Shown: one piece after another, positions 10,359 to 20,480 of the stretch
Layout of the letters: every line of letters starts with the position of its first letter
How positions within the stretch are numbered: the stretch's first letter is position 1
Assembly (NCBI GenBank): GCA_016709845.1
Contig: JADJMA010000006.1
Coordinates: 124,001-188,000, forward strand
Origin: Flammeovirgaceae bacterium
GTDB lineage: Bacteria > Bacteroidota > Bacteroidia > Cytophagales > Cyclobacteriaceae
Length of the DNA stretch: 64,000 bases
Direction of reading: 5' to 3'
The notes under the pieces: generated by a model
Seen by the model: only the letters and a program-made list of their open reading frames with translations
Databases searched by the model: none
What the model was told of the DNA's origin: nothing
Made by a program: the position numbers and the translations under genes

Positions 10359-11288
10359 TCATTGTACATACTTGTTTCTCTTGCCCAGCAAGACTAAAAG
10401 AACGCCTGCTACAATTATCGCAGAACTCACAATCTGTACAGCTAAAACCCGCTCGTTAAGAATTAGTGCGGCAAAAAAGCGCACTGAAGACAGGAAGCGT
10501 ATTATAAATGGTTGCCGCTTTTGTGGAGCCGATCTCAACAATTGACTTATTCCACAGGTAATAGGAAATTATGGAGGGTCCCACACCTATATAAATAAAC
10601 TGCAACGTAGAGGAGGTCGTGAATTTTAATGGTAGGGGTGAGTTCATTAAATCCATAAAAAAGAATGGCATCAACATTAAAACACCCAATATGAATGTGG
10701 CAGACACAAAAGAAAGGTTGCCCATGGCGGGGTTCTTTTTCTTAGTAAGGAGGAGTAGAAAGCAAAGATGCTGGCAGCCCCGGCCATCCATAAATCTCCT
10801 TTGTTAAATTCAAGTTCGAGAATCTTTTCGGGGTTTCCTCTTGTAAGTAATGCCAGTAACCCAATAAGAAGAACGATGAAGCCTATCGTTTGATTCCGTG
10901 TAATAGTTTCTTTGTAAAACAGCCAATTGAAAAAGACCACATAGATGGGAGCTGTAATGGCGATGAGTGATAAATTAAATGCGGAAGAGGTGTGGGCGGC
11001 AAGGTATATCAAGGTATTAAATACCGTAACACCCGTAAATGACAACACCAGGAGTAGTCGCCATTGGGCTATTAACAAGTTGAAGTCCCGCTTTAAATGG
11101 GGTAGTGCAAAAGGAAGAATGACTACGGTGGCAATGAACCATCGAAAGAATGAAATCGAAACAGGAGAATACGTTGCGTTTAAATCACGTGCCACAATAA
11201 AATTACCTGACCATATAAGGGTTGCCAATAGAGCAAGTAAGTATCCGGAGGGTATTTTAGAATTCCTCATAAATAAGTCAAGCGCCAA
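10359..11288 (-). CDS. EamA/DMT superfamily transporter, frameshifted
   Basis: A ten-helix drug/metabolite transporter of about 300 residues when repaired. The N-terminal half starts with LLALLATLIWSGNFIVARDL and contains the EamA signature SISFFRWFIATVVILPFALP; the C-terminal half includes IYIGVGPSIISYYLWNKSI and LPVFSALFAALILNERV, with a final VLLVLLGKRNK. Breaks lie near 10740 and 10470. The start may be the ATG at 11288 or the one six codons later. The substrate is not predictable. The gene is flanked by same-orientation copies of one hairpin repeat (10221 and 11341). Confidence 0.82.
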
Positions 11289-11340
11289 ATATGGTCAATA
11301 TTAGAATGAACTAAAATTATTGTGAATGAAACCCCAGTCT

Positions 11341-11385
11341 ATGTTATTGTTGGTCGCTGACTAACAATCTTTGGCTCTTCTCCCC
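11341..11385 (+). repeat. Hairpin repeat, copy D
   Basis: ATGTTATTGTTGGTCGCTGA at 11341-11360 followed by CTAACAATCTTTGGCTCTTC is nearly identical to the first 40 bases of copy B (10221-10260). The TTGTTGGTC-gct-GACTAACAA core forms a hairpin with one G-T pair, a compensating change relative to copy B. It stands 80 bp before the response regulator start. Confidence 0.6.
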
Positions 11386-11464
11386 CAAAATACAATTGGA
11401 TCGATTCCTGTATCTTAGCCGATGCTTACAGATTTCGTACAGAATCTTTCCTAAAATTTCGAAG

Positions 11465-12145
11465 ATGAAAGTCCTGTTAATAGAAGATGAACCGGAGCTG
11501 AGAAGGGGAATCCTCCAATATCTCTTGCAGGAGAATTATGTAGTTGAAACGGCAGAAGATTTTAAAAAGGGCTCTCAAAAGACGGGAAACTACGAGTACG
11601 ATTGTGTGCTGGTGGATTTGTCGTTGCCTGGTGGCAATGGCTTGGATATTGTGAAAGAATTGAAGCGACAAAAGTCAAAAGCAGGTATCATCATTATTTC
11701 GGCCAAAGATTCTCTGGATGATAAAGTAAAAGGTCTTGAATTAGGTGCCGATGACTATTTGTCAAAACCTTTTCACCTCGCTGAATTAAATGCCCGAATC
11801 AAAGCGTTAATAAGGCGTAAGAATTTCGAGGGTGATCAAAAAATTATAATTAATGAAATCCGGATTCAACCGGAAGACCGAAGAGTGTTTGTGCATGACA
11901 CCGAGGTGATTCTTACTGCCAGGGAATTTGATTTGTTGATTTATTTTGTGTCGAATAAAAACCGAGTTGTTTCAAAAAATGCCATTGCCGAGCACTTGTC
12001 TGGTGACTATGCGGATCACTTCAATCATCTGGACTTTATTTATTCACATATAAAAAACCTGAGAAAGAAGTTAATGGAGAAAGGCTGTGCCGATTACATC
12101 AGCACGGTATATGGCATCGGGTACAACTTCAAAACCAATTTATGA
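11465..12145 (+). CDS. OmpR/PhoB-family response regulator
   Basis: A two-domain transcription regulator of 226 residues. The receiver domain starts MKVLLIEDEPELRRG, with the phosphoacceptor Asp in YDCVLVDLSLPGGNG and Lys in ADDYLSKPFHL. The C-terminal winged helix is of the Trans_reg_C type (LTAREFDLLIYFV, NHLDFIYSHIKNLRKKL, YISTVYGIGYNF). The ATG at 11465 is chosen because it gives the canonical receiver start; an upstream in-frame TTG at 11396 would add 23 residues unlike the family. It overlaps the next kinase gene by 4 bp (ATGA), so they are translationally coupled. Confidence 0.92.
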   Translation: MKVLLIEDEPELRRGILQYLLQENYVVETAEDFKKGSQKTGNYEYDCVLVDLSLPGGNGLDIVKELKRQKSKAGIIIISAKDSLDDKVKGLELGADDYLSKPFHLAELNARIKALIRRKNFEGDQKIIINEIRIQPEDRRVFVHDTEVILTAREFDLLIYFVSNKNRVVSKNAIAEHLSGDYADHFNHLDFIYSHIKNLRKKLMEKGCADYISTVYGIGYNFKTNL

Positions 12146-13581
12146 AGCTGCTCACTCGTACCATTATCTACTATGCATTACTCAGCGTGCCTTTACTTCT
12201 GATAGCAGGCGTGGCATTTTACTTCATCATCACTTCCGAGCTTAACAAAAGCATGGATGAGTCTTTACTGAATACCAAAAAACACCTTGAAAACTATTTG
12301 AAGACTAAACAAGACACCAGCAATTACGCAGCCCCTGACGGGGATAGCTTCATGCGATTTGTGCCCAAGGCTCGCTGATCCGAATACAAGTTTTTAAAGA
12401 CACATTAATTTTCGATCCAGCGGAAGAAGAGTACTTACCATTTCGGATTCTCACTACAGAAGTTCCTTTTGGAGAGGGTCATTATCAGATCAATATTCGC
12501 AAGGCTTCTATAGAAACCGAGGACTTGATTGATGGGATCGTTATTTCAATTTTTGTAGTCTTCGTTGTTCTTTTTATAGGTTTGATGGCTTTGAGTTGGT
12601 GGATTAACAAAAAATTATGGAAACCATTTTACACCACCTTAAACTATCTGAGTGCTTATAAGATTGGAGCAAAGGACAACTTTGATTTTGAAGTAACCGC
12701 AACAGCCGAATTTAATTCTCTAAATGTTTCACTGAATAAAATGCTTGATCGCATAGGCCACGATTATCAGAAGCAAAAGGAATTTACAGAAAATGCCGCA
12801 CATGAAATGCAAACTCCCGTTGCGGTGATGCAATCTAAAATTGACTTGCTCATTCAATCTCAAAATCTTAAGGGAGGAGGAAATGCACTTGATTGAGCAA
12901 CTGTCAGGCGCCCTTCAAAAATTATCACATCTAAACCGCTCGTTGCTGTTGCTCAGCAAAATCGAAAACAAACAGTTTAACCAACTTGAAAGCGTTTCTG
13001 TTCAAGACGTGGTGGACAATTCGCTTTCACTTTATGAAAGTGCCTTAGCCTCGAAGGAGATTACGGTTCACAAAAATTATTTAGCAAACCCCGTTACTTT
13101 AATCAACCGAGGGTTGTGTGAAATCCTGATGAATAACCTGATTCAAAATGCAGTGCGGCACAATGTGCAAGAGGACTCAATCAACATTAAAGTAGATAAC
13201 AAGAAGATTGTTATTGAAAACTCCGGACCGGCTATTGAATCTCCCGAATCTATTTTTGAACGGTTTACCCGTTCCGATCAATCCATCGGCTCTATTGGAT
13301 TAGGGCTTGCCATTGTGAGGGAGATCGTTAGCGTCAGCGAGATGTCTATTGATTACCAGTTTCAAAAAGACAAAACTGCTTCACCCTACATTTTAAATCT
13401 TAAGCCCGAGTTACGCAATAACAATATTTATAGCATTATTAGAGCTAAAAATATCTATACTGAGATAGTAGCACCAAGTGTAACGAAACACTATCTTCAA
13501 AGTCACATTTCAAATATAATGAAGGAAAATTACGTTCAGGATAAAACTTTTGACAGGAGCGATTTTGAAAAAATGTATTAA
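12142..13581 (+). CDS. Sensor histidine kinase, frameshifted
   Basis: The cognate kinase of the preceding OmpR-type regulator. The first helix is in residues 6-28, a short periplasmic sensor region follows, then a second helix (VISIFVVFVVLFIGLMALSW). The H-box is FTENAAHEMQTPVAVMQSK; the N-box is LMNNLIQNAVRHNV; the G-box is SIGLGLAIVREIV. Frame breaks are near 12372 and 12885. The frame stays open to 13581 but the kinase should end around 13390-13440, because the pentapeptide protein gene begins at 13519 in the same frame; its true stop is masked, probably by an indel. The signal sensed is unknown. Confidence 0.85.
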
Positions 13582-14093
13582 CAAAAGGTGAGTACGAAAA
13601 CTGCATGTTTAACAATTGTTACTTTGCCAACATCGACCTTTCTGAATATAAGTTTATCGACTGTAAGTTCAACGGTTGTGATTTAAGTTTGGCGAAACTG
13701 AACAAGACCGCATTGCGCGATATACAATTTAAGGACTGCAAAATGTTAGGGCTTCGGTTTGATGCTTGCCAAGAGCTGGGCCTTTCCTTTTCATTTGACA
13801 ATTGCCAGCTTAATCACTCTTCGTTCTATAAGACAAAAATCAAGAAGACACTTTTCAAAGATTCGCAATTACAGGAAATAGATTTTGCAGAAGCAGACTT
13901 GACAAGTGCTGTGTTTGACAACTGCAATTTAGCACAAGCTGTTTTTGATCTTACAACACTTGAAAAAGCAGACTTTCGGACTGCTTATAACTATTCCATT
14001 GATCCTGAGAAAAATCGAATTAAAAAAGCGAAGTTTTCAATTTTTGGTATTACAGGACTTTTAGATAAATATGATATTGAAATAGAAAAGTGA
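13519..14093 (+). CDS. Pentapeptide-repeat protein (Qnr-like fold), frameshifted
   Basis: A soluble protein of about 190 residues made of pentapeptide repeats with A(D/N)LXX character, e.g. CYFANIDLSEYKFIDCKFNG, CDLSLAKLNK, DFAEADLTSAVFDNCNLAQA. This forms a right-handed quadrilateral helix. The ATG at 13519 gives MKENYVQDKTFDRSDFEKM, a typical Qnr/MfpA-like lead-in; one base is missing near 13577, after which LTKGEYENCMF continues. Qnr and MfpA mimic DNA and bind gyrase, but many family members do other things, so a quinolone role is only possible. The C-terminal FSIFGITGLLDKYDIEI resembles the C-tail of Qnr-type proteins. Confidence 0.8.
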
Positions 14094-14195
14094 AATTGCC
14101 GCTGCCTAACAATGCTTTTTTTGAAAGCGGGCATATAATTTTTCCGTATCTTCCCCACCGAGGGTTACCTGAAATTATAATTCGATTGAAATGTT

Positions 14196-16411
14196 ATGAA
14201 GGTCATAGGCCTATGCGTTTTATTTTTTCTGGCTTTTTTCGTTAGTGGCAACCGAGCGAATGGTCAATCTAACGCTGGTAAAAAAAACGGTGATGTGGAT
14301 ACGGTGCAGATCAAACAGTTATTGACCCGGGTGGACACTCTACTTTCTTTTGATACAGCCGAAGGAGTTCTTATTCAAAACTATCCAGAGGCGGTTAAGC
14401 TTATGGACTTGGCGCTCAAAATGGCTTACCAATCAAAAAATGTTAAAATACTTGCACAAGCTCTGTCCAATCGAGCCAAAGTTCATTGGTTCAACGGAGA
14501 GTATCCGCCCTCTATCAGGCTTAATAAGGAAGCTATTAGATTGAGGATGACACTTCAGGACTCAGTTGGGATAGCAGAAAATTTTCGCGCCATTGGAATG
14601 AACTGGTACTATTCCGCTTACTATGATTCGGCTATTGATTACTATACCCGGTCGTTATTTGTGTACGAACAAATAAAGCAACGCTCGAAGCAACGTATGC
14701 TACTTAACCATCTGGCTCTAGTGTATTACAAAATGAATCACTATGATAAAGTTATTCATTACACACATGAAGCCGGACTGTTGTCAGAATTTTCTGAACA
14801 TGGAGAAGCGGTCATTGAAATATCGGCCTCCAAGAAGGTGTATAGTAACGATGTGTACTACCAACCTATATTGAAAGAACAGTTACAAATGTTAGCACAA
14901 GAGAAAAAAGGAAAAGCGGATTCCCGTGATTTGATCAGGATACTTAGAAATGTAGCATTCACCTACCAAAAGCTGAAACAATATGATTCCACCTTTTGGT
15001 ACTTTCATCAAGCCAACCTGGTAGCGAGACGAATGGGTTTTATTCCTTACCTGATGGATGAGGGCAACGCATTTCTCGAAGCCGGACAGCCTGACTCGGC
15101 AATTTATTTTTATAAGCAGGCCATGGTAGAGTCTGAAAATCGAGGAACACAAATTCAGTTGCATTGGGCCCATCAAATGTTAAGCGATGCTTACACCAAC
15201 AAAAGGCTATATAAACTAGCCCTGCACCATGCATTAATTTCCCTTCAACATGACATGCACATGAATAATAGGTTTTCAACCGTGAATGATTATATCCGGA
15301 TCGCTAAAACTTATTTGGCCCTGGGAAATACGAGTGAGGCATTAAAAAATGCAGAGGCGGGATTGCAATTGTCGCAATTAATAAAGTCAAAAGGGCAAGC
15401 GAGCAGTTTGTATAAGCTCATGTCCGATGTATATGAAGACCAGCGTAACTACCAGCTAGCTTTCGAATATCAAAAGAAATATGAAGCCCTCTCAGACAGT
15501 ATTGAATTGGGGAGTCGGATTTGTCATTGGCGGAGCTCCAAATATCTTATGAAACGGATAAGAAAGAAGATATGATTGGCCAACTTCAGCAGCAAAATTT
15601 ATTGCATGGAATTCAGATCGAAAACAGAAACCTGATGGTGGCCTTTTCTATCGCTTTGCTCACCATTATTACAGCTGCTGGTATTTGGTATTATTCCAGA
15701 TATCGGCAGAAGAAGAAATTAAACGAGCAACTGGAATTGCAAAAGGAAACTATTGAGAACCAGAACGTAGAGCTTACCCTGCAAAACAAGGAGAAGGAGG
15801 CGCTTCTTCATGAAATACATCACCGGGTCAAAAATAATCTCCAGATAATTTCAAGCCTGATTAATCTGAAAACCCGACAAACATCAGACGAAACTACGCT
15901 TGCCTTGCAGCAGCTTAATGGACGCATTTTTTCTATGGGTCTTATCCATGAGAAATTATATGAAAACGAAAATATCGGTACGATACGAATGGATGAATAC
16001 CTGATTGAACTAGCCCGTCATCTGCTTGCCTCTTTCGGAGAAAGTAAGTATCCAGTGCAATTAAAATCTGATTGTGAACCGATTGAAATGGCAGTGGATT
16101 CGGCTTTAACGTGCGGCTTGATTAACAACGAATTATTGACTAACTCATTAAAGTATGCTTTTGCGTCTGATCAGACTGATCGCGAAATCGTTCTTTCTTT
16201 AAAACAACATGACCAATATATTGAAATGTGTATCTCAGATAACGGAAGAAAGAACAAGCTTACACCAGAAAATTTTGCGAAATCGTTCGGACTTCGTTTT
16301 GTGGACCAACTCGTTACTGCGAAATTGGACGGAGAATGGATCATGCGATTAGACAATGGTTTTCATGCAGAAATTAAATTGCCAGCAAGCAAACAAAATG
16401 GAAAGAATTAA
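14196..16411 (+). CDS. TPR-containing sensor histidine kinase (HisKA_2 type), frameshifted
   Basis: A membrane kinase of about 735 residues. A signal peptide (MKVIGLCVLFFLAFFVSGN) leads into a periplasmic array of about six tetratricopeptide repeats (YYSAYYDSAIDYYTRSLFVY, YKMNHYDKVIHYTHEAG, YLALGNTSEALKNAEAGL and others), then a coiled coil, one helix (LMVAFSIALLTIITAAGIWYY), and a HisKA_2 domain with the phospho-His motif LLHEIHHRVKNNLQIISSL. The HATPase part has LINNELLTNSLKYAF. One frame break lies near 15515. The response regulator start overlaps its end by 14 bp, so the two work as a pair. Confidence 0.88.
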
Positions 16412-17146
16412 GATAGTTATCGTTGAAGATGAGTTTGTAATAGCGGAAGACATTAGTACCAGGTTGGCTCATAATGGGTATGAGGTACTTGCTGTTTTTG
16501 ATCAGGCGGAAACTGCCTTGCGGTTTATTTTAGAAAAGCGCCCTGATCTGATTGTAGTAGACATTCGGCTAAACGGACCCATGGATGGAATTGAAATGGT
16601 GGAGCTGATACAAAAGGAATTTAGAATTCCGGTAATATACATTACAGCCAATTCGGATGCTGCCACATACGAACGAGCAAAGCGTACCCATCCACATGCT
16701 TTTCTCATTAAGCCATTTACTCCTGCCAACCTACTGGCTGTGGTGGATCTTGCACTTTATAACTTTTCGTCAGAGCAAAGTCCGGAGAGCATCCAGCGAA
16801 AAATTGAGCCAGTTGATTCAGACGCCCCGTTTCTCTTGAACCAGTCACTTTTATCCGAACTGGCGGAAAGCATAAAAAATATGCCCGAATGACATTCTGT
16901 TTGTGGAGGCAGCAGGCAGCTATGTAAATATACAAACGGTGCAAGAGCGATTTACGCTGACTCAGAATCTAAGTAATTTTTGAAAAGAATCCCATAGAAA
17001 ACATCTTACGTGTACATCGATCTTATCTGGTTAACCTGACCAAGGTCGATTCGTTTGATGAGTCTTTCCTTTTCATTGGTGTTCATAAGCTTCCTATAAG
17101 TGAAAGCTACAAGGAAGAGTTTATGGCAAAGATTCATTGTTTATAG
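16398..17146 (+). CDS. LytTR-family response regulator, frameshifted
   Basis: A receiver plus LytTR DNA-binding protein of about 250 residues. The receiver begins MERIKIVIVEDEFVIAED, with the phospho-Asp in RPDLIVVDIRLNG and the Lys in HAFLIKPFTP. A missing or extra base near 16890 closes the frame after NMPE; the next frame continues DILFVEAAGSYVNIQTVQ, and a lost T near 16980 separates it from the remaining LytTR segment (ILRVHRSYLVNLTKVDSF, LPISESYKEEFMAKIHCL). The ATG at 16398 gives the canonical receiver start. It is the partner of the TPR kinase upstream and the likely regulator of the surface-protein genes downstream. Confidence 0.85.
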
Positions 17147-17148
17147 AT

Positions 17149-17181
17149 ACTCCATTTAAAATTACCGGATTACTTACAAAA
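17149..17181 (+). promoter_or_regulatory. Candidate LytTR-regulon motif, weaker copy
   Basis: ACTCCATTTAAAATTACC and the following GGATTACTTACAAA resemble the two better copies at 17650-17679 and 19891-19920 (shared TCCA, TAAAAT and TTACAAA elements). It lies upstream of the free-standing LytTR gene. Confidence 0.35.
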
Positions 17182-17309
17182 GAAATCCCGCATTCTGCAA
17201 AATAGTAGAATCACTTGATGAACCTTCGGTTTGTTAAGAATATACAATTTCTAATTTTCGTAATTGTTGGTTAGCTATTAACAAGTTCAGTAAATATCTA
17301 CTTGAATGT

Positions 17310-17621
17310 ATGGAGGCTGTTTTCATAAGAATAGATAAGAGACACATAAAAGTGCCGCGGGCTAACATTCTTTATTTAGAAGCAGCCGGCAGTTATTTGA
17401 AATTAGTTACCCTAAAAGGAGAGTTTTCTCTTTCGCAGAATTTAAGCCAATTCATAAGAAAAAACGAAATCTCGGAATTAATCAGAACACACCGTTCCTA
17501 TATTATCAACCTAAACAGGGTAGATTCTTTTGATAAAGAAAGTGTTTATATAAGAAAGAATAAAATTCCCATTAGTAGCAGTTACCGAGAGGAGTTCTTA
17601 TCCCGGATTCATTGTCTGTAA
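17310..17621 (+). CDS. Free-standing LytTR DNA-binding protein
   Basis: A 103-residue protein consisting only of a LytTR domain: RHIKVPRANILYLEAAGSYL, LKLVTLKGEFSLSQNLSQFI, RTHRSYIINLNRVDSF, ISSSYREEFLSRIHCL. It lacks a receiver domain. It closely resembles the output domain of the response regulator just upstream (same AAGSY, QNLS, HRSY and final IHCL), so it is most likely a partial tandem duplicate. It could bind the same DNA sites as competitor, co-activator or constitutive form. It is intact, unlike its neighbour. An ATG at 17308-17310 region gives MEAVFIRIDK. Confidence 0.85.
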   Translation: MEAVFIRIDKRHIKVPRANILYLEAAGSYLKLVTLKGEFSLSQNLSQFIRKNEISELIRTHRSYIINLNRVDSFDKESVYIRKNKIPISSSYREEFLSRIHCL

Positions 17622-17649
17622 GATTCAGGCTATGGTATTAACTTATAAC

Positions 17650-17679
17650 TTCCACATAAAATATTGTCCTGCTTACAAA
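17650..17679 (+). promoter_or_regulatory. Candidate LytTR-regulon motif upstream of the beta-helix lipoprotein
   Basis: The 30-base sequence beginning TTCCACATAAAATATTG and ending CTGCTTACAAA matches the copy at 19891-19920 at 22 of 30 aligned positions. It ends 89 bp before the ATG at 17768. Two CAnA elements 21 bp apart fit a direct-repeat operator. Confidence 0.5.
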
Positions 17680-17767
17680 GTATAAGTGCCTATTCATAGA
17701 ATCAATCTTTTTCAGAATGCTTTAATCCATCAAATTGATGGCGTTAACCCTAAAGCTCTTGAATCAA

Positions 17768-19821
17768 ATGAAAAAGATTATTATCACATTATGTGTAGCA
17801 CTTATTGCGGCTGTTTCATTTCTATCATCCTGTTCTGAGGATGACAATCAGGGACCTGCACAAGGCCCTGCCGAGATACCTTTAAAATCAGATGCAGGGC
17901 CAGATCAAACTGTAGCACCCTTTACCGTTGTTACCTTAGATGGATCGGCCTCTACGGGCCCAACATCGGGAATCAGTTATCAATGGATTATTAATACCAC
18001 TGCGGGCGATATAAACCTAAGCAGCACGGGGTCACAGCAAGCAAAAGCCACGTTTGAACCGAAAGTAAATGGTGTTTACGCGTTCACACTTCGTATCACG
18101 AATGGCAATAATTTTTCAGAAGATCAAGTAACTGTAACTGTGTCGGGTGCTTTAACATTGGGTGGCACGTTGACGCAAACAACAACGCTGGTTGATATTG
18201 ATCCGAATCCCGAAATGCCCGATTACATTCTTAGCAGTGATCTTATCATACCCAATGGTGTTACTTTGAACTTTGCCAATCCGGGTGCAGATAACAACTC
18301 TATTACGGTCAAGGTGACCAACAATAGCGGCATCATTGTTCAGGCTGGAGGAAAGCTTGCTGTTACCAATGGACACAATCATAAGATTACGGCTGATACT
18401 GGTTGGAAGGGAATTTTGGTTGATGGCGGAGCAATCGATTTATATGCTTTGCTTGCATTAAACAAAGGCGGAGCTTCATTGTTTGCAGGACAAACAGAGG
18501 GTGCAGCAATTACCTTCGCGGGAGCCTCCCCACAAATAATAAGAATGAGAGCCGTTAATTTCATAAACTCTCCTTCTCGGGATATACTGGTAACTACAAC
18601 AGTAAGTGGAGCTAACGATATTATCTCTGAGAATACATTCTCCAACGCGGTGCCAATAAAAGGGCCTATTGCATTTGTCAATAAAATCGGTACTTCTAAT
18701 AATTTTGGTATGTATGATTATATTCATCTTGTGCCGAGTGGTGCAGGCACCATTGATGCCTTGACAGGAAGTGCACAATATTTATTTGATTTCTACAAAT
18801 ATTTCATTGACGGAGACTTTACTTCTGGCTCTCCGATAGCTATAACCAATGCTACTATTTTGATGAAGGAAGGCGCGGGTATTCTGGCCCAGCGATATAC
18901 AACCATCACTCAATCCACCTTAAAAGGGGTGAATGGAACCAATTGGAAAGGAATTGCCTATGCGGCAACATCTGAACAATTACTGATAAGTAACACCACG
19001 ATTGAGAACGCTGGAAGTGATGTATTCTCTACAGGATTTTTCACATCCTCCTTTAAAGCAGCTATATATTTTAGTTTTGGCAACGACTCAAATTTAACCA
19101 ATGTAACCATTACGAATAGTGGCGGGTATGGTGTATACAACGACACTCAATCAAATCCTGTAACAATTCAAAACAGCACCTTTACCGGAACTACCTTATC
19201 AGCGCTTAGTACACAAGCGAATTTGATTTATGCAAGTGTCTCCGGAACAGGCAACACTTTTACTATGCCTACAGGAATTGCAGCGGTAGAAGTCCGGGTT
19301 CCTAACTCTACTGTTTCACCAGTTGGTTCGTGGCAACCCTTAAGCGGATCTAATTACTATCTCTTTTCTGGCAATACGTATCTCTCCAATGGTTCATGGA
19401 CATTGTTACCAGGGGTGAAACTTAAATTTAAGGCCGGGAAGACTTTGTATATTCAGTCCGGAATTTTTAATGCAATAGGCACAGCTTAGCCCCAATCACT
19501 TTTGATAGTGAAGCCGGAACTTCCGGAACCTGGGCCGGAATCCATGTTCAAACCGTTACCAAATTTGAGTATTGCCAATTCAAAAATGGTGGCGAATTAC
19601 TTATTCTAAAAAATGGAGTAACACCGGCCACTGAAAAAGCCAATGTGGTATTTGACTACGGTGGTGGCATTACCACCAATACATTTAAAAACAATACAGT
19701 TTCGGGTAGCGGTGGCTATGGTGTGCTGGTAGAAGCCGGAAAGCAAAATCCCGATGTGTTGAATGTGGCCAACAACAATACATTTTCGAGCAATACAAGT
19801 GGAACCGCAATCGTGAAATAA
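17768..19821 (+). CDS. Parallel beta-helix surface lipoprotein with PKD-like domain, frameshifted
   Basis: A surface lipoprotein of about 685 residues. The ATG at 17768 gives MKKIIITLCVALIAAVSFLS followed by the lipobox SSC. A PKD-like domain comes next (DAGPDQTVAPFTVVTLDGSA, WIINTTAG, FTLRITNGNNFSEDQVTVTV). The rest is a right-handed beta-helix with repeats such as ILVDGGAIDLYALL, TTIENAGSDVFSTG, VTITNSGGYGVYND and SGSGGYGVLVEAG. The frame breaks near 19488 at NAIGTA and continues PITFDSEAGTSGTWAGIHV to the TAA at 19819-19821. Such proteins are adhesins or polysaccharide-binding or -cleaving proteins; no lyase motif is evident. Confidence 0.82.
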
Positions 19822-19890
19822 GATTGAGATCATAAAATGGGGGTTTTTGTTTTTTGAGCAAGACTATGCTTTATATAATAATTAACCTGT

Positions 19891-19920
19891 TCCACAAAGA
19901 ATTTTGCCTTACCTGCAAAT
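19891..19920 (+). promoter_or_regulatory. Candidate LytTR-regulon motif upstream of the T9SS protein
   Basis: The 30-base sequence beginning TTCCACAAAGAATTTTG and ending TTACCTGCAAA contains two CAAA elements exactly 21 bp apart (19896-19899, 19917-19920), i.e. two helical turns, as in known LytTR direct-repeat sites. It ends 75 bp before the ATG at 19995. Confidence 0.5.
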
Positions 19921-19994
19921 TCCTGTTAGCAGCCTTTTACTATAAAGGGTAGGTTAGGTAGATATTTATTCACAATAAGTTGGCTCTTAATTGT

Positions 19995-20477
19995 ATGAAA
20001 TCATTTATTGGAGTATTCCTATTCCTTGGCGCTTATCATATTCAGGCGCAAAGTCTTCCGGCTCAGGTGATCAGCACCAGCGGAGATAATTTTATGAAGT
20101 CCAATGGCTCTCTGGAGTGGACCCTCGGAGAGATCATGATAGAAACATACACCAGGCCGGTGGGGTTTCTTACGCAGGGCTTTCAGCAACCTTCCAATGT
20201 TACCATTACGGATATAGAGACGGTGGAGAAGGGTATAGCGGTTTATCCAAATCCTGTGCGAGACGTGCTGTATGTAAAAATTACAGAGACCGGTAACTAC
20301 ACCTTGGAATTATTCAATCTCCAGGGACAAAAGGTGGTGAATGAACAGGTCGCTGTTCATTCAACTGATTACATCCGCGAAGTTGATGTACAAGAACTAA
20401 GTATAGCGCTGTATCTATTAAGGATCACCAACAATTCTTCCGGTAAGATTCGAATACAAAAAATTGAAAAGTACTAA
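19995..20477 (+). CDS. Small secreted protein with T9SS type A sorting domain
   Basis: A 160-residue protein with a signal peptide (MKSFIGVFLFLGAYHIQAQ) followed by a short conserved domain (VISTSGDNFMKSNGSLEWTL, GEIMIETY, LTQGFQQP) and a T9SS C-terminal sorting module (AVYPNPVRDVLYVKI to LYLLRITNNSSGKIRIQKI). It is exported to the periplasm by Sec and across the outer membrane by T9SS. The ATG at 19995 is preferred over an in-frame TTG at 19980 because it begins the signal peptide. Only 3 bp separate it from the collagen/YadA-like gene, so the two form an operon and may act together at the surface. Confidence 0.85.
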   Translation: MKSFIGVFLFLGAYHIQAQSLPAQVISTSGDNFMKSNGSLEWTLGEIMIETYTRPVGFLTQGFQQPSNVTITDIETVEKGIAVYPNPVRDVLYVKITETGNYTLELFNLQGQKVVNEQVAVHSTDYIREVDVQELSIALYLLRITNNSSGKIRIQKIEKY

Positions 20478-20480
20478 CCC

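Noticed and set aside
10270..10545. Plus-strand open frame of 91 codons
   Set aside because: Antisense to the C-terminal part of the EamA transporter gene.
9594..11385. Composite transposon around the EamA gene
   Set aside because: The flanking repeats are short hairpins without a transposase or target-site duplication that I could see.
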